Positions 7,916 through 17,025 of a stretch of 64,000 nt of DNA are shown here, one piece after another. The stretch's first letter is position 1. The number at the start of each line of letters is the position of its first letter. The stretch comes from JBBQDZ01 sp038237515 (GTDB lineage Bacteria; Actinomycetota; Thermoleophilia; Gaiellales; Gaiellaceae): contig JBBRYP010000002.1 in assembly GCA_038237515.1 (NCBI GenBank), forward strand, positions 60,568-124,567, written 5' to 3'. The notes under the pieces were generated by a model that saw only the letters and a list, made by a program, of their open reading frames with translations, had not been told where the DNA came from and did not search any database. The translations under genes were made by a program, and so were the position numbers.

Positions 7916-8851
7916 ATGCATGTCGAGTCCACCCGGCTCGCCCGCGCCCGCGCGTTCGAGGTTACGCCAGAGCTCTTCCGGAAGCTGGCGCTGGCGGCGG
8001 TCGTCGCCGTCTACGTCGTCGTCACGACCGGCGCCGTCGTGCGGCTGACAGGATCGGGACTCGGGTGCGACCACTGGCCCCGGTGCGGCTCGACGCCGTT
8101 CCCCGAGAAAGGCGGGCACGCGTTCATCGAGTTCGGCAACCGCGTGATCGGAGCGATCACGATCGGGTTCACGCTCGTCGCCTGGCTCGCGTCCCGCCGG
8201 GTCCCCCGCCTGCCCGTCCGCGTGCGCAGGCTCGCCCTCGTCGTCTTCGTCGGCACGGCCGCGCAGATTCCGCTCGGCGGGCTCACGGTCATCCTCCGCC
8301 TCCATCCGCTGCTCGTCATGTCGCACTTCCTGCTCGCCCTCGTGATGCTCGCTGCCACCGTCGTCGTTACGATCGAGGCCCGCGGCTTCGAGGAGGGATG
8401 GTCTGTCCCGCTCGTCCCGCGGGAGCTCCGCCTCGCGGGGATCGTCCTTGCGGTCGTCGGCCTGGCGCTCGTCGTAACCGGCGCGTTCGCAACGGCCGCG
8501 GGCCCTCACGCCGGCGACAGCTCCAAGATCGACCGCCTCGGCGTCCCGACCGTCTCGGTTCCCGTCCACGCGGTCGCAGGTGGGATCTTCGGAGCGGTTT
8601 TCGTTTTCGTGCTCGGGTATCTGACGGCGCGCCGCGCACGCTGGAGACGGCTCTTCCTCTTCGCGGTCGGGCTGCTCGCACTCCTGCTCGTCCAGATGGC
8701 GATCGGCGAGACGCAGTACCGCACGGGGCTGCCGTGGCTCCTGGTCCTCGCCCATGTGGCTGTTGCCGCGGCCCTGTGGGTCGGCATCGTCTCCCTGGCG
8801 ACGCTGTTCTGGCGCTCGCCGGCGTCGATGAACCCGGCAAGCGGCGCGTAG
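7916..8851 (+). CDS. ctaA: Heme A synthase (COX15/CtaA)
   Basis: A 311-residue integral membrane protein, about eight segments, that oxidises heme O to heme A for aa3-type cytochrome c oxidase. RLTGSGLGCDHWPRC after the first segment is the family signature, including the cysteine pair of the external loop. Membrane histidines in EFGNRVIG and LHPLLVMSHF are in positions expected for heme ligation. It marks an aerobic respiratory chain. ctaB and the oxidase genes are not in the window. The next gene, a PAC2 protein, starts 9 bp after the stop and is probably cotranscribed. Confidence 0.94.
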   Translation: MHVESTRLARARAFEVTPELFRKLALAAVVAVYVVVTTGAVVRLTGSGLGCDHWPRCGSTPFPEKGGHAFIEFGNRVIGAITIGFTLVAWLASRRVPRLPVRVRRLALVVFVGTAAQIPLGGLTVILRLHPLLVMSHFLLALVMLAATVVVTIEARGFEEGWSVPLVPRELRLAGIVLAVVGLALVVTGAFATAAGPHAGDSSKIDRLGVPTVSVPVHAVAGGIFGAVFVFVLGYLTARRARWRRLFLFAVGLLALLLVQMAIGETQYRTGLPWLLVLAHVAVAAALWVGIVSLATLFWRSPASMNPASGA

Positions 8852-8860
8852 ACTGGGCCG

Positions 8861-9745
8861 ATGGACGAGCTCCGCATCGAGCGCCGGCCGACGCTCCGGC
8901 GGCCCGCCCTCGTCGCGGCCTTTCGCGGCTGGAACGACGGCGGCCAGGGCGCGTCGCTCGCGGGGGGGTACCTGGCGAAGGTCTGGCAGGCGCGGCGGTT
9001 CGCCGACATCGATCCGGAAGGCTTCTTCGACTTTCAGGCGACGCGACCGCACGTGACGCTCGTGGAAGGCGACACCCGGCAGATCGACTGGCCCGAGAAC
9101 GTTTTCTACCACGCCCGGGTCGAGGCGCTCGACCGCGACGTCGTCCTCCTGCTCGGGATCGAGCCGAACCTTCGCTGGCGAACCTTCTCCGCGATCGTGG
9201 CCGATCTCGCGGAGGAGCTCGGGATCGAGCTCGTCGTCACGCTCGGCGCGCTCCTCGCGGACGTGCCGCACACGCGACCCGCCCCCGTGACCGGCACCGC
9301 GAGCGACGCGGACCTCGTCGAGGAGCTGGGGCTCGCGACCTCGCGCTACGAGGGGCCGACCGGCGTTGTCGGCGTGCTCCACGACGCGTGTCGCGCCGCG
9401 GGGCTACGGTCGGCGAGCCTGTGGGCGGCCGTCCCGCACTACGTCTCGCTGACACCCAGCCCGCGTGCCGCGCTCGCGCTCTGCGACCGCCTCGGCGGGC
9501 TGCTCGGAGGCGAGGTGGACACCGAGGAGCTCCGCAGGGCCTCGGAGACCTACTCCGAACAGGTGAGCGAGGCAGTTTCCTCCGACCCGGAGACCGCCGC
9601 CTACGTGGCCGAGCTGGAACAGAGGGCAGACGCGCTCGGGGACGAGGCGGACATTCCCTCTGGCGACTCCATCGCTGCCGAGTTGACGCGCTACCTTCGC
9701 GAGCGCGAAGCCGGCGACGACCCGCGCGGCTCGACCGAGCACTGA
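8861..9745 (+). CDS. PAC2 family protein
   Basis: A 294-residue cytoplasmic protein of the PAC2 (proteasome-assembly-chaperone-like) family common in actinobacteria. N-terminal AAFRGWNDGGQGAS and the central GLLGIEPN/TLGALLADVPHTRP region are characteristic. The C-terminus from about residue 205 is acidic and helical. Its biochemical role in bacteria is not established; a link to proteasome or phosphorylase-like folds is by family only. It follows ctaA by 9 bp and converges with the helicase gene at 9789. Confidence 0.85.
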   Translation: MDELRIERRPTLRRPALVAAFRGWNDGGQGASLAGGYLAKVWQARRFADIDPEGFFDFQATRPHVTLVEGDTRQIDWPENVFYHARVEALDRDVVLLLGIEPNLRWRTFSAIVADLAEELGIELVVTLGALLADVPHTRPAPVTGTASDADLVEELGLATSRYEGPTGVVGVLHDACRAAGLRSASLWAAVPHYVSLTPSPRAALALCDRLGGLLGGEVDTEELRRASETYSEQVSEAVSSDPETAAYVAELEQRADALGDEADIPSGDSIAAELTRYLREREAGDDPRGSTEH

Positions 9746-9788
9746 CGCTCCGGCGGTGCGGTCTGCCTCGCTCGAGCGCCAGTTCGCG

Positions 9789-12302
9789 CTAGAGCGTCCC
9801 GGCTGCTGACGGCACCGGGGCGGACGCACCGCCGGCGCCGGTCTCGGCGCCGTTCTGACCTGCTCCGTCGCGTTTGGTCACGTCAGCGGGGCCGCTGCCG
9901 TTCTGCCGGGCGCTCGCGTTCTGAGGCCCGCCTCCTTGCTGAGAGCGCTTGCGACGCCGGCGCCGGCGCCCGCGGCCCGGCTGGGCCTTGGGTGCAGGCA
10001 GGTTCTCGGCGAGCGCCGCCGCGACCTCGGAGATCGGCCCGAGTCGCTCCCGCGCAGCCTCGATCAGCCTCGTTGCCCGAGGGGTGTACCCCTCCGCCGA
10101 GGCGAGCAGCGCGGCGCCCACGTCGAGCGGCAACTCGAGCGCCACGTTGACGAGCTTGGCGGTGTTCTCCTCGTGCCGATGGCCGCGCGAGTTCGCAAGC
10201 GCGCCGAGCAGCCGCTTCGCCTCCGGATACTCGGCGCTCGCGCGGCGATCCTGGAGCTTGCGCGTGGCGCGTGCGAGCTTCCAGGTCCAGCGCGCGAGGA
10301 TCTGGTCGGGGGCGTCGGCCTTGCCCTCGCCGAGCGCCCTGAGCAGGATCCGGACGCCCGGCACCCGGTCCTTCTCCCACGGCGGCGCCTGGGTCACGAG
10401 CGTCACGAGGTCGTCGAAGTCCGCTCGCTCGACCGTCATCGAGACGCGGTCGGCCAGGGCGATCATCCGCAGCCGGCGGTTCGGATTCTCGGCCGCGCAG
10501 ATCGTCAGGAACTGCTCGAGCGCGATCTTGCTCGCGCGACCGTCGGCGAACTTCTTCGCGAACTCGGCACGCTCGTCGAAGCGGATCTGGCGCCCGGCGA
10601 TCGTCGCCCAGTAGCGCTGCTCGTCCTCGTCGAGGTACCGGGGGTCGACGCGCTGCCACTCGCGCGCGATCACACCGAGGCGGCGCTTGACGTCCGGCGT
10701 GACCGGGACGAGCCACGGCGCCGGCGTCAGCCGCCGGCGCGCGCGTCGCTGCACCCGGCGGCGCGGAGCGGGCGTGACGCGCGCGCCCTCGCGGTAGAAG
10801 TCGGAGTCGAGCAGCGAGTGCAGCGAGATCACCCGCTCGTTGTGCGTTGCGCCTTTCGGGACGAAGTCGACGACGATGCCGGCTTCCTTCCGCGGATGGG
10901 TTCGCATGATGCGTCCGATTCGCTGCTGGTACACACGCCGACTCGCCGTCGGGGCCAGGTGCATGCACACCGTCGCCCGCGGTGAGTTCCAGCCCTCGGC
11001 CAGGAGCATCGCGTTGATGAGGATGTTGATCTCGGCGCGTTCGTAGGCGGCAAGCGTCTCGGCGAGCTTGACGGGCGGCGTGCGGCCGCTGACGGCCTCC
11101 GCCTTCAGGCCGGCGGCACGGAACTCCTGCGCGAGGTGGTAGGCGTGCTCCACCCCGGCGGCGTAGACGATCCCGGGCGTGTTGTCGAAGCGGTCGCGGT
11201 AGAGGCTCGCGGCGGCCTGGTTCAGAGCCTGGTGGTCGAGAGCCTGCGCGAGGGCGCGCTCCTCGAAGTCCCCGCCGACGATCGGAACGTTGTTGATGGC
11301 AGCGACGGGCGGCACCCTCAGCGAGCGGAGAGGTGCGATGAGCCCGCGGCGAGCCGCGTCAGCCAGCGGGAGGTCGTCCACCGATGCCGGGAAGACGTCC
11401 GAGACCTGCTTGGCGATCAGCTGCTCGGTTGCCGTCATGCCGATGTAGATCGGCTCCGGGAAGCTTCGGATCGCCCCGCTCGTCTTCTCACCGAGGGCCG
11501 TGTGGGCCTCGTCGCAGATCACGAGCTGGTAGGCGCTGCGCTCGAGGTCGCCGACGTGGCGGGCGAACCAGGCGTAGGTCTGGATGGTGACGAGACTCGG
11601 GCTCTTCGGCTTCTGCCCCTTCTCGACCTGCGGCTCGAGACGGCCGCCGTAGCCCTCCGCCTTCAGCTCGCGGTTGAACTGCGAGACCAGGAGCCGGCGG
11701 TGCGTGAGGATGAGCACGCCGAGCGTCTTGGCCGCCTCGACGAAGCCGGCGGCCGCGATCGTCTTGCCCGACGCGGTCGGATGCCGGAAGCGGTAGCGCC
11801 GCACCGCCCCGGGATCGTCGGCCTCGACCTCCGCCTCGACCTCCTGCTCGTCGGTCGCATCCTCGTGGCCGTTGTCGTCCTCTTCCTCTTCGTCGAGCAG
11901 CTCGGTGGAGGCACTCGCGCCGTTCTCCGCCTCCAGCTCGACGCGCTGGTTCGCGGCGATCAGCTCGGTCAGCATTCCCGCCAATGCGTCGATCTGGTGG
12001 CGGCGGAGCTCCGTCCCGGAGGCGAGTCGCGGCGGTCGCTCGCTGAGCACGCGCTCGAGCCCGAGCATGAGAGCGAATCGCACCTTCCACTCCGAGGAAG
12101 GGGATCGCCGTCCCGCCGCGATCTCGGCGAGGGCGGCATCGAGCGCGTCCCGGCGGGCGGTGCCGGTGGCCAGAGCACCCGCAGGGTCCTCGTCCGGGCG
12201 GAGAAAGGGTTCTCCGGCCCAGGCTTCGGCGCGGAGGGCGTCGGCCGACAGGCCGTCGTCTACCCCCGACGCGTTCGTCGGTTGCTCGCTGGTTTCTTGC
12301 AC
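9789..12302 (-). CDS. SF2 DEAD/DEAH-type helicase with acidic insertion
   Basis: An 837-residue superfamily 2 helicase of the SSL2/Res-like type. Walker A is HPTASGKT (about residues 174-181), Walker B CDEAH, motif III TATE, and motif VI QRIGRIMR. Before Walker A there is an insertion (about 137-163) almost entirely of E and D, separating the Q-like RRHQIDAL element from motif I. After the helicase core comes about 330 residues of helical domain and a basic tail (GRGRRRRRRKRS, about 785) followed by a low-complexity end rich in N, Q, G and A. A nucleic-acid remodelling role is likely; the substrate is unknown. It is a single gene, not part of an obvious restriction or defence cluster. Confidence 0.88.
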   Translation of the reverse strand: MQETSEQPTNASGVDDGLSADALRAEAWAGEPFLRPDEDPAGALATGTARRDALDAALAEIAAGRRSPSSEWKVRFALMLGLERVLSERPPRLASGTELRRHQIDALAGMLTELIAANQRVELEAENGASASTELLDEEEEDDNGHEDATDEQEVEAEVEADDPGAVRRYRFRHPTASGKTIAAAGFVEAAKTLGVLILTHRRLLVSQFNRELKAEGYGGRLEPQVEKGQKPKSPSLVTIQTYAWFARHVGDLERSAYQLVICDEAHTALGEKTSGAIRSFPEPIYIGMTATEQLIAKQVSDVFPASVDDLPLADAARRGLIAPLRSLRVPPVAAINNVPIVGGDFEERALAQALDHQALNQAAASLYRDRFDNTPGIVYAAGVEHAYHLAQEFRAAGLKAEAVSGRTPPVKLAETLAAYERAEINILINAMLLAEGWNSPRATVCMHLAPTASRRVYQQRIGRIMRTHPRKEAGIVVDFVPKGATHNERVISLHSLLDSDFYREGARVTPAPRRRVQRRARRRLTPAPWLVPVTPDVKRRLGVIAREWQRVDPRYLDEDEQRYWATIAGRQIRFDERAEFAKKFADGRASKIALEQFLTICAAENPNRRLRMIALADRVSMTVERADFDDLVTLVTQAPPWEKDRVPGVRILLRALGEGKADAPDQILARWTWKLARATRKLQDRRASAEYPEAKRLLGALANSRGHRHEENTAKLVNVALELPLDVGAALLASAEGYTPRATRLIEAARERLGPISEVAAALAENLPAPKAQPGRGRRRRRRKRSQQGGGPQNASARQNGSGPADVTKRDGAGQNGAETGAGGASAPVPSAAGTL

Positions 12303-12400
12303 TCGTCGCGGCGCTTCCGCGTCCGCAAGTCGAAGAATCGGCCGCTCGCTCGCTTCCCCCTGCGAGCGCCGCTACCTCAGATCATAGCCGACGCGGCCAT

Positions 12401-13006
12401 CTACAGGGGCGTTCCGGCGCCGCCGAGTCCGCCGAAGATCGCGAACGGATTCTGCGGCACCACCTCCCACACCGCTTCCGGACTCGGCTCGACCTCGCCG
12501 TGGAGGCGCTGCGCGAGCTCGTCGGCCTCCGGTCGCGAGGAGGCGCCCACGATCAGGTAGCGCCAGCGGCGCGCGACGCCGTACCCCTCGCCCTCCAGGC
12601 GATCGGCGAGATCGTGGGCTTCGCCGTGTGAGCCGCACTCCACGCGCACCTCCCACGGCGAGTGCCCCTCGGCGAGGGTCTCCTCCTCCGAGGTTGGGCC
12701 GGCGGGCTCGTCATCCCACCGCTCCTTCTCCTGCAGCCAGTGCTCGACACGGACGAGCCGGGGCTCGACCTGCGCCTCCGCGAGCTCGGCGGCGACGACT
12801 CGCTGTGCCTGCTCGGCGTCGTGCAGGGAGGACGCATAGACGAAGACGACGTCGTCGTCGCGGGAGACTGCCAGGCGCTGCTCCCGTAGCTCGCCTGCAA
12901 GCACGCGAGCCTCCGAGCCGAGATCGAGTCCGAGCCGGCCGAGAAATCCGGCCGCCCCCTCCTCCTCGGGGAGCTCGATGCGGATGCGCCAGTCGTCGCG
13001 TGCCAC
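12401..13006 (-). CDS. Conserved hypothetical protein with two similar halves
   Basis: A 201-residue acidic protein of unknown function. The start is placed at the GTG at 13006, just after the upstream beta-oxidation gene stop; longer readings would run into that gene. The two halves look alike: each has a beta-alpha-beta unit in which a strand ending in arginine is followed by a helix (FLGRLGLDLGSEARVLAGEL; AHDLADRLEGEGYGVARRW) and a strand (VVFVYASS; YLIVGASS). This suggests a duplicated ferredoxin-like or SPOR-like fold, which is only a guess. It follows the fadB-like gene by 10 bp and may belong to the same operon. Confidence 0.65.
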   Translation of the reverse strand: MARDDWRIRIELPEEEGAAGFLGRLGLDLGSEARVLAGELREQRLAVSRDDDVVFVYASSLHDAEQAQRVVAAELAEAQVEPRLVRVEHWLQEKERWDDEPAGPTSEEETLAEGHSPWEVRVECGSHGEAHDLADRLEGEGYGVARRWRYLIVGASSRPEADELAQRLHGEVEPSPEAVWEVVPQNPFAIFGGLGGAGTPL

Positions 13007-13016
13007 GGCGCTGACC

Positions 13017-15014
13017 CTATCCGCCCGACGCGACGGCGACGGCGCGCACCTCCGAGATCTTCCGCCCGAGGACGCGCTCGGAGACGCCCGTCGCGTCGAG
13101 GTAGGGCGTGATCCCGCCCAGGAAGAACGGGTAGCCGGCGCCGAGCAGGAGGCAGGTGTCGACGTCTGCGGCCTCGGCGACGATTCCCTCCTCGAGGAGC
13201 AGGCCGATCTCCCGCGCGACGGCCTCGAGCACCCCCTCGAGTACCTCATCGACCGTGCGCGGCGCATGCGTGTGCACCGCTACCTCCTCGCTACCCGCCG
13301 CGTAGTTGCGGAGTGTCGCCGAGAGCGGGAACCGATCCGGGAAAGCGTCGTGCATCGTCTCGAGCACGTGATTCGCGACGCGCGGGCCGACCATCTGCAG
13401 CAGCACCGACGGAGCCATCGGCATCCCAAGCCGGAGGATCGCCTCGTCGGTGTCCTCCACGGGCGTCCCGTGATCGATCGCATCCATCAACACGCTCGTC
13501 ATGCGCGTGAGCACCCGGTTGACGACGAAGCCGGGGCCGTCCTTGACGAGCACGCCGCGCTTCCGAAGGCCGTCGGCGAGCGCTGCGACGGTCGCGAGAG
13601 TCGCATCGTCGGTCTCCGGCGCCCGGATCAGCTCGACGAGCGGCATTAGGGCGACGGGGTTGAAGAAGTGCATGCCGACGAGCCGCTCGGGGTGGGCCAG
13701 CCCTTCGCCTATCGCGGCCACCGACAGGGAGGACGTGTTCGTCGCGAGCACGCATTCGGCCGAGACGACCGCCTCGACCGCCCCGAAGACCTCCTGCTTC
13801 ACCGGCAGCTCCTCGAAAACCGCCTCCAGCACGAGGTCGCAGTCCGCGAAATCGGCGTAGTCCACCGTACTCGTGACGAGGGAGGCGAGGAACCGGCCCT
13901 TCCCCTCTTCGTGGCGGCCCTTCTGAACCTGCCGCTCGATCTCTGCCCGGACCCGCGCCACGCCCCGCTCGGCAGTCTCGGCGTCGAGGTCGCGCATCGC
14001 GATCGGAAGCTCCAGCCGTCGCAGGAAGAGCGTCGCCAGCTGCGTGGCCATCAGCCCCGCGCCGACGATCCCGATCTTGCGCACTCGGCGAGGCTCCGCC
14101 TTCGGGATCCCGGCGCGCCGCTTCGCGCGGAATTCGACGAGGTCGAAGGCGTAGATCGACGCCTGCGCCTGCCGGCTCGGGAGCAGCTCCCGGAGCGCTT
14201 CCTCCTCGGCGCGGTACCCCTCCTCGACACTCCAGTTCGCGGCGCCCTCGATCAAGTCGAGCGCGCGGTAGGGAGCCGGGGCGGCACCGTGCAGCGCGTC
14301 GTCCAGCTGCGAGCGCGCCCGGCGGACGATCTCCACCGTCTCGGCGAGATCCGCGTCGGCTCGTCTCGTTCCGCCCTCCGAAGCGATCGCGAGCGCGTAA
14401 GCAAGCGATTCGTCGAGGAACTCGGCCGGCTCGAGCAAACGGTCCGCGAAGCCGAGGTCGAAGGCCTTGGCGGCGTCGAGCATGCGGTTCTGGCGGAGTG
14501 GATCCTCGACGATGAAGCGGACGGCGGTGCGTGGGCCCACGAGCCGGGGCACGAGCTGCGTGCCGCCCCACCCCGGGACGATCCCGAGGAAGCATTCGGG
14601 CGCGGCGAAGTGGCGGACGGCGCTCGAGATCGTCCGGGCGTCGCAGTGGAGGGCGATCTCGACCCCGCCGCCCAGGCAGGCGCCGTTGACCGCGGCGACC
14701 GTCGGGTAGGGGAGCGCGCGGAGGCGCGCGAACAGCTCGTGGCCGGCGCGGCTCCCCTCCGCGGCGAGGTCGCCCGTCGCGCCTTTGAACGCGTGGATGT
14801 CCGCCCCGGCGGCGAACACGAACGGCTTGCCGGTGAGCACGAGCGCAACCCAGTCGCCGCGCTCCAGCTCCGGCAGGACAGCCGCCAGCGACGCCAGTGC
14901 GGCGCGGCCGAAGGTCGTCGGCTTGGTGTGGTGGGCGCCGTTGTCGATCGTGACGAGCGCAACGGTCCCGGCGGCGGTCTCGGCACGGCTGAGCTTGAAC
15001 TCGGTCTCAGGCAC
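13017..15014 (-). CDS. fadB: 3-hydroxyacyl-CoA dehydrogenase / enoyl-CoA hydratase fusion (FadB/FadJ-like)
   Basis: A 665-residue bifunctional beta-oxidation enzyme. Residues 1-190 are a crotonase domain that hydrates enoyl-CoA: FAAGADIHAFKG forms the oxyanion-hole region, GACLGGGVEIAL follows, and GIVPGWGGTQ carries the expected acidic site region. From about 305 the NAD-binding domain begins with GIVGAGLMATQ, followed by ATNTSSLSV, GMHFFNPV (the catalytic His) and GFVVNR of the hydroxyacyl-CoA dehydrogenase. It overlaps the thiolase stop by 8 nt, the usual FadA/FadB pairing, so the two probably form a multienzyme complex. Confidence 0.93.
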   Translation of the reverse strand: MPETEFKLSRAETAAGTVALVTIDNGAHHTKPTTFGRAALASLAAVLPELERGDWVALVLTGKPFVFAAGADIHAFKGATGDLAAEGSRAGHELFARLRALPYPTVAAVNGACLGGGVEIALHCDARTISSAVRHFAAPECFLGIVPGWGGTQLVPRLVGPRTAVRFIVEDPLRQNRMLDAAKAFDLGFADRLLEPAEFLDESLAYALAIASEGGTRRADADLAETVEIVRRARSQLDDALHGAAPAPYRALDLIEGAANWSVEEGYRAEEEALRELLPSRQAQASIYAFDLVEFRAKRRAGIPKAEPRRVRKIGIVGAGLMATQLATLFLRRLELPIAMRDLDAETAERGVARVRAEIERQVQKGRHEEGKGRFLASLVTSTVDYADFADCDLVLEAVFEELPVKQEVFGAVEAVVSAECVLATNTSSLSVAAIGEGLAHPERLVGMHFFNPVALMPLVELIRAPETDDATLATVAALADGLRKRGVLVKDGPGFVVNRVLTRMTSVLMDAIDHGTPVEDTDEAILRLGMPMAPSVLLQMVGPRVANHVLETMHDAFPDRFPLSATLRNYAAGSEEVAVHTHAPRTVDEVLEGVLEAVAREIGLLLEEGIVAEAADVDTCLLLGAGYPFFLGGITPYLDATGVSERVLGRKISEVRAVAVASGG

Positions 15015-16194
15015 GGAGGTTCTCCCAGAGAAGCGCGGCGCCCATGCCCATCCCCACGCAGAGCGCGGTCAGCCCGTAGCGGGTGGCCGGACGCTCCGCA
15101 AAGCCGTAGGCCAGCTGCGCCAGCAAGCGCACGCCCGTCGCCGCGAGGGGGTGGCCGCAGGCGATCGCACCGCCGTAGGGGTTGAGCCGCTCGTCGTCGG
15201 CATCGACCTCCAGCTCCCGGCACCAGGTCAACACCTGGACGGCGAACGGCTCGTTGAGCTCGAACAGGCCGATGTCGTCAAGCGCGAGGCCGGCCTGGTC
15301 GAGCAGGCGGCGCGTGGCGGGCACTGGGCCGAGCCCCATCAGCTCCGGCTCAACGCCGGCGTAGGCGAAGCCGACGAGGCGCATCTTCGGCTCGAGTTCG
15401 AGTTCGGCCGCTGCCGCCTCGGAGGTCAGAAGACAGGCAGTCGCACCGTCGGTGAGGCCCGCGGAGTTGCCGGCCGTGACGCGGCCCCCGGCGCGGAAGG
15501 GCGTGGGGAGCCCGGCAAGGCCCTCGAGGGAGGAGTCCGGCCGGAGGAACTGGTCTCGATCCGCGAGCATCCACCCGTCGTCTGTGAAGACGGTCATCGG
15601 CACGACCGTCTCTGCCATGACGCCGCTCGCCCAGGCGGCGGCCGCCTTCTGCTGGGAGCGAACGGCGTAGGTGTCCGCGAGCTCCCTGGTGATCTCCGGG
15701 AAGCGGTCGTGCAGATTCTCTGCGGTGGCGCCCATCGTAATCGCCGAGGGATCGACGAGGCGCTCGGCGACGTAGCGCGGGTTGAACTCGACATCCGCCC
15801 CCATCGGGTGGTGCCCCATGTGCTCCACCCCTCCCGCGAGCACCACGTCGGTCGCGCCCATCGCGATCTCGCCGGCGGCTGCGGTGACGGCCGTGAGCGC
15901 ACCCGCGCACATGCGGTCGACCGCGAATCCGGGGACGGTGTTCGGGATCCCGGCGAGGAGCGCGACGTCGCGCCCGAGAGTCAGCCCCTGGTCGCCGACC
16001 TGAGCCGTTGCGGCGAAGGCGACGTCCCCGATCCGTTCGGGAGGCAAGGCTGGGTTCCGCCGCAGGAGCTCGCGCACGACCTTGACCGCCATGTCGTCGG
16101 CACGGGTGCGCCAGAAGAGACCGTTGGGGCCGGCCTTGCCGAACGCGGTCCGGCAGCCGTCGACGTAGTAGACCTCGCGCAGCTCGCGCGCCAT
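15007..16194 (-). CDS. fadA: Acetyl-CoA acyltransferase (thiolase)
   Basis: A 395-residue thiolase catalysing the last step of beta-oxidation, cleaving 3-ketoacyl-CoA with CoA. The acyl-accepting cysteine is C96 in DRMCAGAL. NEPFA, ACGHPLAATG (catalytic His) and CVGMGMG (second Cys) are all present near the C-terminus. The length is normal and there is no signal sequence. It is the first gene of the unit with the hydratase/dehydrogenase fusion, whose start overlaps its stop by 8 nt. Confidence 0.94.
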   Translation of the reverse strand: MARELREVYYVDGCRTAFGKAGPNGLFWRTRADDMAVKVVRELLRRNPALPPERIGDVAFAATAQVGDQGLTLGRDVALLAGIPNTVPGFAVDRMCAGALTAVTAAAGEIAMGATDVVLAGGVEHMGHHPMGADVEFNPRYVAERLVDPSAITMGATAENLHDRFPEITRELADTYAVRSQQKAAAAWASGVMAETVVPMTVFTDDGWMLADRDQFLRPDSSLEGLAGLPTPFRAGGRVTAGNSAGLTDGATACLLTSEAAAAELELEPKMRLVGFAYAGVEPELMGLGPVPATRRLLDQAGLALDDIGLFELNEPFAVQVLTWCRELEVDADDERLNPYGGAIACGHPLAATGVRLLAQLAYGFAERPATRYGLTALCVGMGMGAALLWENLRA

Positions 16195-16329
16195 TCCTTC
16201 CTTCCTCGGGGGAAGCGAGCGTAGTCGATGGCACGGCGACCGTTACCCCCGCGTCCGACTCTCGTCTCGAAGTCGTGGCGCCTCCACGGCTAGGCTCGCA
16301 GCGGGGAGGAGGCCGGGACACCTGGCCCG

Positions 16330-16355
16330 GCCGCTCGGGACATGTCCCGAGCGGC
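16330..16355. terminator. Perfect 26-bp palindrome, probable terminator
   Basis: GCCGCTCGGGACA and its exact complement abut with no spacer, giving an 11-bp stem with a CATG loop. It lies about 41 nt downstream of the minus-strand methyltransferase stop (16396) and about 135 bp upstream of the thiolase start. A factor-independent terminator of the methyltransferase is most likely; an operator for the fad genes cannot be excluded. Confidence 0.5.
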
Positions 16356-16395
16356 AACGGGAGCGGGAAAGGAGACCCGCGCTGCGGGGGCCGGT

Positions 16396-16983
16396 TCAGG
16401 CGGCGAGCGCGTGGCGCTCGAGCCGCCGGCGCAGCTGGGAGAGCTGCGGCCGCCCTGCCTGCAGCACCTCGCTGTGGAACTGGATGATGAGCGTGCCTGC
16501 GGCGTCGAGCCGCTCCTCGGCCGCCTCGAGCAGCCGCAGGTAGTGCGCGATCCCGCCGGTCGCCGCAAAGACGGCGTCGACCGGTTCTTCGCGGTAGGGC
16601 GCGTACCGCGGATCGTCGCGCAGCCGGTCGGGCAGGTAGGGAAGGTTCGCGAGAATCAGGCAGAGCTTCCCCGGCACGCGGTCGAGGAGGTCTCCCTGCA
16701 CCATGTGGACCCGCTCCGCCACGCCGTGGCGCACCGCGTTCGACCGTGCGAGCCGGACGGCGTTCTCGCTCACGTCGCTGGCCCAGACGTCGGCGTGCGG
16801 AGCATGCACGGCGAGCGCGACGGCGATAACGCCCGCGCCCGTCCCGATGTCGGCGACGCGGGCGCGTGGGCGGTTCGCGATACCCAAGAGCGCCGCGTCG
16901 ACGAGGGCTTCAGTCGAGCGCCGCGGCGTCATAACCTGTCCGGGGGCGGTCTCGAAGTCGAGGCCGTAGAAGATCACCCCCAC
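16396..16983 (-). CDS. SAM-dependent methyltransferase, HemK/PrmC-like
   Basis: About 195 residues, SAM-dependent. The SAM motif is VADIGTGAGVIAVAL (motif I), acidic motif II is WASDVSE, and NLPY matches the NPPY motif of the N5-glutamine and N6-adenine methyltransferase group. Upstream APGQVMTPRRSTEALVD resembles the PRxxTE element of PrmC. It lacks the long N-terminal helical domain of PrmC, so the substrate may not be a release factor. The GTG at 16983 was chosen because it precedes the conserved GLDFETAPGQ element; longer readings cross the divergent gene at 17026. Confidence 0.75.
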   Translation of the reverse strand: MGVIFYGLDFETAPGQVMTPRRSTEALVDAALLGIANRPRARVADIGTGAGVIAVALAVHAPHADVWASDVSENAVRLARSNAVRHGVAERVHMVQGDLLDRVPGKLCLILANLPYLPDRLRDDPRYAPYREEPVDAVFAATGGIAHYLRLLEAAEERLDAAGTLIIQFHSEVLQAGRPQLSQLRRRLERHALAA

Positions 16984-17025
16984 AGCGTCCGCTAACGAGC
17001 CGAGCCCTATCTTTCTTCCCGCACC

